NCBI GenBank assembly: GCA_001873285.1
Contig: MNYV01000078.1
Location: forward strand, 1-14,128
Source of the DNA: Nitrospirae bacterium CG2_30_53_67
GTDB lineage: Bacteria > CG2-30-53-67
Length of the DNA stretch: 14,128 bases
Direction of reading: 5' to 3'
The translations under genes and the position numbers were made by a program. The notes beneath the pieces are model-generated. The model was not told the origin of the DNA. It ran no database searches and saw only the letters and a program-made list of their open reading frames with translations. Positions 1 to 5,817 of the stretch are shown here, piece by piece (within the stretch, counting starts at the first letter, position 1; every line of letters begins with the position of its first letter).

Positions 1-793
1 AGTCGCTTTTCAGAAGCCGGACAAAGGCTTTCCAAGCCTGGGTTTCGAGTTCCAGACGGTCCACGAGGAAGAGAACCCGTTTTGCGTTGCCGGTCCGCAT
101 GAAGAGTTTGATAACGGCGGCAGAGGTCAGGGTCTTGCCGGTGCCAGTCGCCATTTCGAACAGAAAACGTGTCTGACCCTTGCGAACGGCATCCTGGAGC
201 GCGGCGACAGCCCGCAGTTGATACGGGCGGAGGAACTTCAGTTCCGTTTCCTTGATGAAGGCATCACGTTGCCCGGCATCGCTCCAGCGGGGATCATTGT
301 GGTAATTGGGGTTCTGTGTGACCGCAACGTAATCGGCTTCGACCTTCTCGCTGACCAAGGTGTCGGGGTTCGGCTTGAAGGCGTGGAAATGGCCGAAGGA
401 TTCGGGCTTCGGAAACTCCGTGATCAGAACCGGGTTGCCTTGCTCCAAGTCCCAGAAGTAATGCAGGTTTCCGTTCGACAAGATGACGAACCGGACATTC
501 TGTGAGTGGGCGTATTTCCGGGCCTTCTCTTTGCCGATAAGGGGGTCGTACTTCTCGGACTTCGCCTCCAAGACGGCAAGGGGGAATCCTCCCTCGTCCA
601 GCAGGAGGTAATCGACAAAGCCGTTGGCGGTTTTCTCGAAGTCCTCCCCGAGTGCATCGAGGGCTTTTTTCTTGAGTTTTACGTTTGCTTCAAGCGCGAT
701 GTTGGCTGGGCCGGTTTCGTCGTCAAAAAACCGATAGTTCGACCTTCGCAGAAGGTCGTTGATCAGAATCCTTGCTTTGGCTTCCTTTTCCAT
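1..793 (-). CDS. hsdR: Type I restriction endonuclease subunit R (HsdR), N-terminal part, runs off the left edge
   Basis: This is the start of the motor/nuclease subunit of a type I restriction-modification complex, which cleaves DNA lacking the host methylation after ATP-driven translocation. I translated it from the ATG at 793; 264 codons are open to the window edge. Seen: an opening (MEKEAKARILINDLL, then RFFDDE at 21-26) typical of EcoEI/HsdR-type R subunits; a PD-(D/E)xK nuclease core with D61, then E76-A-K78; a Q-motif-like LRPYQ at 188-192; Walker A ATGTGKT at 215-221; and a following VLFLVDR motif at 240-246. Helicase motifs II-VI lie outside the window. The ribosome site is weak, so the start rests on family resemblance. 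No hsdM or hsdS lies upstream on this strand inside the window; they could only be beyond base 1. Neighbours are other defence-type genes or remnants. Family call is firm; intactness cannot be judged. Confidence 0.9.
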   Translation of the reverse strand, partial: MEKEAKARILINDLLRRSNYRFFDDETGPANIALEANVKLKKKALDALGEDFEKTANGFVDYLLLDEGGFPLAVLEAKSEKYDPLIGKEKARKYAHSQNVRFVILSNGNLHYFWDLEQGNPVLITEFPKPESFGHFHAFKPNPDTLVSEKVEADYVAVTQNPNYHNDPRWSDAGQRDAFIKETELKFLRPYQLRAVAALQDAVRKGQTRFLFEMATGTGKTLTSAAVIKLFMRTGNAKRVLFLVDRLELETQAWKAFVRLLKSD

Positions 794-834
794 ATCCAAT
801 CTGCCTATTTTCTACGGATAGGCTCTCCCAACGG

Positions 835-990
835 TTAGTGTGCTAAGTGGCCGTGCCATCGCTCCGAGCGACGGGCCGAGTCAGATGCCGGATACGCGGA
901 ATCCGGGTCTATCCATCTCTTAAATTCAATGGAGAGGCTTTCAAGTGGTCTCTCTACTAACTGCCGGATGTGATCCGCGTCAATATCCAC
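835..990 (-). pseudogene. Truncated N-terminal stump of an AlbA_2 (Schlafen-type) domain protein
   Basis: A 51-codon frame starts at a GTG with a good ribosome site (AGGAA, 5 nt upstream). Its first 30 or so residues contain RPLESLSIEFKRWIDPD, which I recognise as the usual opening of ATP-binding/AlbA_2 proteins found in defence islands (RPxESLxxEFKRWIDPD). After residue 31 the resemblance stops and a short unrelated tail runs to TAA. The intact family is several hundred residues long, so this is probably a deletion remnant; the lost part would have lain towards hsdR, whose start is only 41 nt away. The rest of the 794-1170 gap (991-1170) is A+T-rich and shows nothing I can name. The identification rests on one conserved segment and is moderate. 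Confidence 0.5.
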
Positions 991-1170
991 GCTGCTTCCT
1001 CAGCGCCCAAATTAATAGATAGAATAGAGGGACATTTGCTGTCCATGCAGTGAAATTCGTTGTTACAAATAAAACCCTTCTCACTCATCCTTCAATTCTT
1101 TGATGGTTTGTTCTCCCTTATAAATTCCGTTGCACCCTCAGCACTGTGATACTCATGTGTCGACCAATCT

Positions 1171-2088
1171 CTAAGACCTCGTTGTGTTAGGGAGAGCGGG
1201 CGCGTGAGGAGTATGAAGATCCCGCCAAAGCTCCATAGCTCCTGCTGTACGGAAGGTGACGTGCCTTCGAAGCGCCTTCTCCAAAGCAAAACTGTATGGA
1301 GCCTGAAGTGACAAAGCCATTTCTCTTGGACGGCCACTGAGGATTTCCTCCCGAGAAAATCTCAATTCACGGGAGAAAGCAAACTGTAAGAGAAGTTGGC
1401 CAATATGATAAAGATCAATGCGATAATCGATTGCTCCGAACTCAGCTGGATCAATTGCTTCTGGCGGAAGCATCCATTCCGCTCGAGTATTCGTTGCGTC
1501 CAGCTCACCAAACAACTTGGCCACCCCAAAATCACCAAGTTTAAATTGAATAGCACCTGGTTCAGTTGGCCGCATTTCGTCTTTAGCAAATGCAGCAAAC
1601 ACATTCCCGAGATGTATATCTTGATGTGCATGCTGATTCAGGTGGAGGTAGTGCACTGCCTGAAGAACGCATCGTGCAATCGGAATTAGCCAAGCAAGCC
1701 CATTAAAGGGATTGAGCGAGAATAACTGTGTCAAGGGACAATAGCAACGCTCGGTGACAATATAGAATGTGTCTCTAAACTCAAATGCATCATAAACGTA
1801 AGTGACGTGTGGATGCCGAAGCAATGCAAGCTTTCTTAGCTCTGCCTCTGCTGAAGAACGGACCTTCTCATAAGTACCGATAGGCTTTAGAACCTTGGCC
1901 GCGAGATCGTTTCCCCAGATGTCGAGGCAACTGTAAACGACACCAAAGAAACCTTCGCCGATTTTCTCGCCCATAGTGTAACTATTGCCCGTTGCGAGAC
2001 TCATGATTTGCTCGCCTGGGGTAGGCGGTATAACGTTCTTCACTGGAGGCAGGCTTGATTGATTTGATCCTAATGATTCGTCGGACAC
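1171..2088 (-). CDS. Eukaryote-like serine/threonine protein kinase
   Basis: A soluble Hanks-type kinase of 305 residues that should phosphorylate proteins on Ser/Thr; the substrate is unknown. Domain order seen: a disordered Pro/Ser-rich leader (1-35), glycine loop GEGFFGVVY (44-52), ATP-anchoring Lys in AAKVL (K65), helix-C glutamate candidates at 81/83, catalytic loop HQDIHLGN (155-162, D157 and N162), DFG at 186-188, an APE-like LPPEA (207-211), and the helix-F Asp in RIDLYHIG (D225). All catalytic residues are present, so activity is plausible. The catalytic loop reads HQD rather than the common HRD, so it lacks the Arg associated with activation-loop phosphorylation control. There is no membrane segment and no PASTA or other sensor domain. 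The start is GTG, preceded by AAGGTG. The gene is visibly more A+T-rich than the core genes to its right. It stands alone between a defence-gene stump and a repeat, so a role in phage defence or stress is only a guess. Confidence 0.85.
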   Translation of the reverse strand: MSDESLGSNQSSLPPVKNVIPPTPGEQIMSLATGNSYTMGEKIGEGFFGVVYSCLDIWGNDLAAKVLKPIGTYEKVRSSAEAELRKLALLRHPHVTYVYDAFEFRDTFYIVTERCYCPLTQLFSLNPFNGLAWLIPIARCVLQAVHYLHLNQHAHQDIHLGNVFAAFAKDEMRPTEPGAIQFKLGDFGVAKLFGELDATNTRAEWMLPPEAIDPAEFGAIDYRIDLYHIGQLLLQFAFSRELRFSREEILSGRPREMALSLQAPYSFALEKALRRHVTFRTAGAMELWRDLHTPHAPALPNTTRS

Positions 2089-2116
2089 GTGACACCTTTT
2101 ATTGCTGCTTAACGTT

Positions 2117-2130
2117 TGCAGTTCACTGCA
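2117..2130. promoter_or_regulatory. Short palindrome upstream of the kinase gene, possible operator
   Basis: TGCAGT TC ACTGCA is a perfect 6-bp inverted repeat with a 2-nt centre, about 30 nt before the kinase start codon, a position where an operator could act. No convincing -35/-10 pair was seen next to it, and short palindromes also occur by chance. Confidence 0.2.
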
Positions 2131-2221
2131 TGGTCCATCGCGGATTCATGGGTCATCTTCATTTATCAATTACGGACCCGCAAGAGTACCCCGGTGTTCC
2201 TTTTTCAAACGTGTAACCGTG

Positions 2222-2501
2222 GGTCAAACCTTAAAAGTTCACTCAGCCTGGCCCCAAGTCCCAAACTCGTCCCCTATCAATCGGGGCCTGAAGCTTTGCC
2301 ATCCAGTTGCATCCTACCCTGGTCGATCAGACGTCATTTCCACGCGTCTGGGACGACCGTTTTGAGCATGTAGAATACACCTGAAAAGGTACGGGGGTCA
2401 AGGAGAAATCCGGACTCCTTCGGTAACATTTTCCAATGAGGCAACAAGACGGGAGAAAACCGGACTCAGACCGAGAAACACTTTGCGAGGGATAAATCTT
2501 A
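2222..2501. repeat. Dispersed direct repeat, copy 1 (left of the toxin-antitoxin pair)
   Basis: About 280 bp that align with 3554-3870 in the same orientation. The best-conserved block is 2283-2412 (copy 2: 3611-3740), differing at scattered positions and containing GAAGCTTTGCC, CCAGTTGCATCCTACCCTGG and GGGACGACCGTTTTGAGC. Similarity resumes at 2471-2501 (CCGAGAAACA...CTTA; 26 of 31 bases identical to 3840-3870), after a middle section that differs in sequence and length. Within copy 1, GGAGAAATCCGGACTC at 2402 recurs as GGAGAAAACCGGACTC at 2452, 50 nt on. Both copies share a plus-strand open frame ending at the same TGA, but the opposite strand has stops in copy 1, so I do not call a gene. 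Identity of the element is unknown. Confidence 0.75.
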
Positions 2502-2681
2502 TGTGCTGAATAGGTTGGATGACGGCCGGTCACCCTACGGGCATGGTGCAAAGCTCAGGGCACGGCAACGGCCGTTCGCCGGGAAAGCGAGGGAGTGAGG
2601 GTCAGGATCGGGGAGCGAGCGGGGGAGTGAGATGCAGTGTACTGAAATCAATGCCCATGAGTCTGCCGATTTCCGCTCCCG
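2502..2681. other. Intergenic stretch 3' of mntA, no gene seen
   Basis: No convincing coding frame or RNA. A purine-rich section carries three near-copies of GGGAGYGAG (2591-2599, 2611-2619, 2623-2631). It separates repeat copy 1 from the mntA stop codon. Confidence 0.4.
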
Positions 2682-3011
2682 TTACGCCGGCTCAAGGACC
2701 ACCTCGCCCTTCTCGTAGAACATGACGCCCACGCGCCGAATATGGTCGATCACGTCGGGGTCGCCGATGTTGTTGAAAATGGACAGGTCGATGGTGTACG
2801 GTAGGAGCAGCTCGTCGAGGTCGTCGAGGATCTTGTAGATCACCTTCAGCGTCAAATCCGAGCCGCCGCGCAGGGTTAGGTCAATGTCGGAACCGTTTTT
2901 GTAGTTGCCTTTGGCGCGTGAACCGTACAGAATCGCCCTTTCCACCTGAGGGCAGTGACTAAGGACGGCGCGGATTTTTTGGACGGTGGATTGCGGGAGG
3001 CCATATTTCAT
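2682..3011 (-). CDS. mntA: Minimal nucleotidyltransferase antitoxin (MntA/HI0073 type)
   Basis: A 109-residue polymerase-beta-fold minimal nucleotidyltransferase, antitoxin partner of the HEPN protein encoded just upstream. In characterised HepT/MntA pairs (type VII toxin-antitoxin) MntA transfers AMP from ATP onto a tyrosine of HepT and silences it. Seen: the signature G30-S31-R32-A33-K34-G followed by SDIDL (D42 and D44, metal ligands), and the third carboxylate in PYTIDLSIF (D75). So all three catalytic acids are present and the enzyme should be active. Length is normal for the family. The ATG at 3011 overlaps the hepT stop (ATGA), giving translational coupling. The gene is bracketed together with hepT by direct repeats. 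Confidence in family is high; AMPylation of this particular partner is inferred. Confidence 0.9.
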   Translation of the reverse strand: MKYGLPQSTVQKIRAVLSHCPQVERAILYGSRAKGNYKNGSDIDLTLRGGSDLTLKVIYKILDDLDELLLPYTIDLSIFNNIGDPDVIDHIRRVGVMFYEKGEVVLEPA

Positions 3012-3436
3012 GCCCCTTCCTCCTCCTTCTTCAATGCCTTCAATTTGATTTGGAGCGCATCGAATTCCGCAAAGTAGGCGCTGTGAATGGCGGTAACGAT
3101 CTGGGCGGCTGTGGCTTCATCATAGGTGTGCGAGGTTAAATTCCGGCTCTTGATCATTTCCATCCATGTCTCGCCGTTCTCGATCAGCCCTGTCTTGAAG
3201 GCCTCGCGGGTTGTGTCCTTTGAGCCGTATAGATCTTGGACACCACGATTTTCCAGAAAATCCCTCAGCGTGTTCCAGGCCAGTTCATGGGTAAATTCGA
3301 ATGCTTGAATCAGTCCCTGCCCTTCGAGCTTGGAGAGGTGGCGCTGTTGTGCCAGCGCCACGGCTTCCTCCAATTGCGAAAGGGCTTTGATAAAGTGATT
3401 GAAACGTTGAATCCAGCGGACGTCCTCCGTTCTCAT
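3008..3436 (-). CDS. hepT: HEPN-domain toxin (HepT/HI0074 type)
   Basis: An all-helical HEPN protein of 142 residues, probably an RNase toxin neutralised by MntA. The hallmark R-x4-H-x-Y motif is present as RNLTSHTY (R98, H103, Y105): Arg and His form the RNase site, and the Tyr is the residue AMPylated by MntA in studied pairs. Family features include EFTHELAWNTLRDFL (47-61) and TREAF (76-80), as in HI0074-type proteins once called nucleotidyltransferase substrate-binding proteins. I choose the ATG at 3436 because GGAG sits 8 nt before it; a TTG at 3451 is an in-frame alternative without a better site. The stop overlaps the mntA start by ATGA. A short upstream frame also ends on this start codon. 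No promoter was clearly visible. Confidence 0.88.
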   Translation of the reverse strand: MRTEDVRWIQRFNHFIKALSQLEEAVALAQQRHLSKLEGQGLIQAFEFTHELAWNTLRDFLENRGVQDLYGSKDTTREAFKTGLIENGETWMEMIKSRNLTSHTYDEATAAQIVTAIHSAYFAEFDALQIKLKALKKEEEGA

Positions 3437-3546
3437 AGGGGTTCTCCACAAAACTTCTTGTTCAATGCCTTGTCTTCGCTGCTAACCTTGAATTGCGCAT
3501 CCTCTATCTCGGAGTGATTCACATACAACAGGTTATTGGCCGTCAC
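3433..3546 (-). pseudogene. Short frame ending on the hepT start codon; gene remnant or leader peptide
   Basis: A 37-residue frame (GTG at 3546) contains YVNHSEIEDAQFKV and SSEDKALNKKF, a composition that reads like protein, and stops with TGA overlapping the hepT ATG. That arrangement would couple translation to hepT. Its 5' end reaches the edge of repeat copy 2 (3554), and an in-frame stop lies just upstream, so it may be the tail of a gene cut off by the repeat. No ribosome site of its own was seen and I do not recognise the family. Confidence 0.25.
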
Positions 3547-3553
3547 GGCCGCA

Positions 3554-3870
3554 GGTCAAATCTTCAAAGTTCAACCTGCACCCAAGTCCCGATCTCTTCC
3601 CGCATAAACTGGGGCCTGAAGCTTTGCCCTCCAGTTGCATCCTACCCTGGTCGATCAGGCGCCATTTCCCATCGTCTGGGACGACCGTTTTGAGCGCGTA
3701 GGATACACCTGAAAAGGTACAGGGGTCAAGGAGAAATCCTGGTGTGGTTGAATGGGTGGCCGGACAGCCTCTTCTTCATTTTCAATATATTATTGCAGAG
3801 CTGCGATTCGTTTCAGCACATGAAACGATTTATATCATACCGAGAAACATCTTGCGTGGGAGAAAACTTA
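3554..3870. repeat. Dispersed direct repeat, copy 2 (right of the toxin-antitoxin pair)
   Basis: Second copy of the element at 2222-2501, same orientation. The conserved block is 3611-3740. A non-matching middle (3741-3839) is longer than in copy 1, and the conserved end segment 3840-3870 finishes exactly at the TAA of the ABC ATPase gene (3868-3870). The two copies are about 1.33 kb apart and enclose hepT-mntA. No recognisable transposase reading frame is present. Confidence 0.75.
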
Positions 3871-4566
3871 ACTTGTAGCATGATCGGTCAGTATCCCCTT
3901 TTCAAGATGGCGTATGATCCTGGCCTTTTCCGCGGCACGGGGGTCATGGGTGACCAGGATGATGGTCTTTCCGAATTCGCTGTTGAGCCGGGCCATGAGG
4001 TTGAGGATCTCCTCGGCGGAGACGCGGTCGAGGTCGCCTGTGGGTTCATCCGCCACCAGAATGGCCGGATCGGTGATCACGGCGCGGGCGATGGCCACCC
4101 GCTGCTGCTGGCCGCCTGAGAGTTGCGAGGGATAATGATCCATCCGGTCGGTCAGGCTCACCAGCCGCATGGCCAGTTCCACGTGATCGAGCCTTTGTTT
4201 TTTCGAAAGCCCGGTCAGAAGCAGGGGAAGCTCAACATTCTCGCAGGCCGTCAGCACCGGTATGAGGTTATAGAACTGGAAGATAAAGCCGACATTCACG
4301 GCCCGCCAGCGGGCAAGTTCGGTCTCTGAAAGAGAGGTGATATCCACCCCGCCGACCCTGATGGTCCCGCTGTCCGCCTGGTCTATGCCGGCAATCAGAT
4401 TCAGGAGGGTGCTCTTCCCTGAACCTGACGGCCCCATGAGGGCCAGAAATTCTCCCTCACGGATATGGAGGGTGATATGCTCCAGCACCGGCACGATCTG
4501 ACTGCCTCTGCGGTATGACTTGCCAAGATCAACGATTTCAACAATGGACTGATGATCGGTCTTCAT
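3868..4566 (-). CDS. ABC transporter ATP-binding protein, LolD/MacB type
   Basis: The cytoplasmic ATPase (232 residues) of a MacB/LolCDE-like exporter that powers transport or mechanotransmission through a FtsX-fold permease. Seen: Walker A GPSGSGKST (45-53), Q-loop FQFYNL (96-101), signature LSGGQQQR (149-156), Walker B ILVADEP (169-175, catalytic E174), D-loop GDLD (177-180) and H-loop H207. The Q-loop sequence with FYNLIPVLTACENVELPL is typical of the LolD/MacB class. Its ATG directly abuts the stop of the membrane-fusion gene (TAG then ATG), so the two are translated from one message. The permease usually encoded next is missing: immediately after the stop codon comes repeat copy 2 and then the toxin-antitoxin pair. 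The gene may be stranded, or may work with a permease encoded elsewhere. Export substrate unknown. Confidence 0.93.
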   Translation of the reverse strand: MKTDHQSIVEIVDLGKSYRRGSQIVPVLEHITLHIREGEFLALMGPSGSGKSTLLNLIAGIDQADSGTIRVGGVDITSLSETELARWRAVNVGFIFQFYNLIPVLTACENVELPLLLTGLSKKQRLDHVELAMRLVSLTDRMDHYPSQLSGGQQQRVAIARAVITDPAILVADEPTGDLDRVSAEEILNLMARLNSEFGKTIILVTHDPRAAEKARIIRHLEKGILTDHATS

Positions 4567-5784
4567 CTAAGGTTCAACAACCTTTATCCTCTCCCCGTCC
4601 CTGATCTTGTTCAGAGGTTTCAATATTACCTTGTCACCCGGCTTGACACCGCTTGTCACCTCGACCATGTCGCCGATCCGGACGCCCAGGGTGACGGGCG
4701 TCTCCACGGCCCTGCCCGACTCCATGAGAAAAACCACTTGTCTCCCGTCTCGTTTGAGCACGGCGTCGGGATGGACGGCCGTACGAGGTTCCTGCTCCCC
4801 GGGCCCGACCGGCCTTTGAAGGAAGGCGACCTTCGCGCTCATCTCCGGAAGGATGCGGCTCTCCTGATCCACAAAGCCGACCTTGACCATGACCGTGGCC
4901 TTGGACCGGTCAGCGGTCGGAACGATCATGTGGACCACGCCTCGGAATCTGGACTCGGGAAGCGCGTCCAGTTGTATCTCGCACGGCTGCCCCCGTTTGA
5001 CCTGTTCGAGATTGGATTCAGAGACATCAACCTCCACCAGCAAAGAATCCATGTCCGCGATGGTCACCACCGAAGCCTTGGCATTGGCCGCGGCGCCCAG
5101 CGGTGTGACGATGTCGCCGACGTCTGCATTTTTGGTCAGGACCACGCCGTCGAAAGGGACACGGATCCTGGTATATTCAAGCGACACCCCGGCGTTTTTC
5201 AGCGCCGCGGCCGCGGCCTTGACCCCCTGTTCCGCTCCTGAAACAGCGGCGGCGGCCTTCTTGTAGCGGGCCTCCTGGAGATCGTATTCGGTCTTGGACA
5301 GAAACCCCTGATTCAGCAGATCCCTGCTCCGCTGGAAGGAAAGAGAGGCCTCATGCCGTTCAGCTTCCGCCTGCGCGAGATCAGAGCGTGAGATCCTCAG
5401 GTTGGCTTCCGCCTCCTCCTTCACCGCTTCGGCCTCTTCACTTTCAAGGTTGGCGATGACTTCCCCTTTTTTCACCCGGCTCCCCTCTTCAACCGTCAGG
5501 GAGACGAGACGCCCGGTGATCTTGGACGCCAGTGCGGCCTTTCTCTGGGCCACCACGTATCCGCTTGCATTCAGCAGGGTGAAGGTCTGTGACGGGTAGA
5601 TCCTGGAGACGTTCATGACTTCCACTTTGACTTCCGGTGAGAGGATCCCCTTCGCGTAAAGAACAGCCGCCGCGAGGATCAACAGGGCGGCCCCGGCCCA
5701 CAGGAACACCCGCTGTCGTCTCTTGGGGCGGAACACGGCTTCTGACTTGTCGATCTTCAATCCGGAAAGATCTTCATGGGACAT
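4567..5784 (-). CDS. Periplasmic adaptor / membrane-fusion protein (HlyD/MacA type)
   Basis: A 405-residue adaptor that links an inner-membrane transporter to an outer-membrane channel. Seen: a short cytoplasmic N-terminus with basic residues (KRR at 21-23), one membrane anchor around 26-45, a first lipoyl half (about 82-114, with GRLVSLTVEEGSRVKKGEVIA), an alpha-helical hairpin rich in Ala/Glu (about 115-200), the second lipoyl half (RIRVPFDGVVL, 207-216), then beta-barrel and membrane-proximal domains to the end. A GAGGAG ribosome site lies 9 nt before the ATG. The 33-nt gap after nadB and zero gap to the ATPase gene indicate one transcript. The pairing with a LolD/MacB ATPase suggests a MacAB-like pump for a peptide, antibiotic or lipid-like substrate; the substrate cannot be read from sequence. 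Confidence 0.9.
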   Translation of the reverse strand: MSHEDLSGLKIDKSEAVFRPKRRQRVFLWAGAALLILAAAVLYAKGILSPEVKVEVMNVSRIYPSQTFTLLNASGYVVAQRKAALASKITGRLVSLTVEEGSRVKKGEVIANLESEEAEAVKEEAEANLRISRSDLAQAEAERHEASLSFQRSRDLLNQGFLSKTEYDLQEARYKKAAAAVSGAEQGVKAAAAALKNAGVSLEYTRIRVPFDGVVLTKNADVGDIVTPLGAAANAKASVVTIADMDSLLVEVDVSESNLEQVKRGQPCEIQLDALPESRFRGVVHMIVPTADRSKATVMVKVGFVDQESRILPEMSAKVAFLQRPVGPGEQEPRTAVHPDAVLKRDGRQVVFLMESGRAVETPVTLGVRIGDMVEVTSGVKPGDKVILKPLNKIRDGERIKVVEP

Positions 5785-5817
5785 CCGGCCAAACTCCTCA
5801 GTGCATTTTTTTTAAAT

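Noticed and set aside
1092-1337. Minus-strand frame overlapping the kinase 3' end, considered as a frameshifted kinase tail
   Set aside because: The kinase frame already reaches its last subdomain (FRTAGAMELWRDL) before its stop; the other frame shows no kinase feature.
4552-5241. Plus-strand open frame opposite the membrane-fusion gene
   Set aside because: Shadow of a well-supported gene; no ribosome site or recognisable domain.
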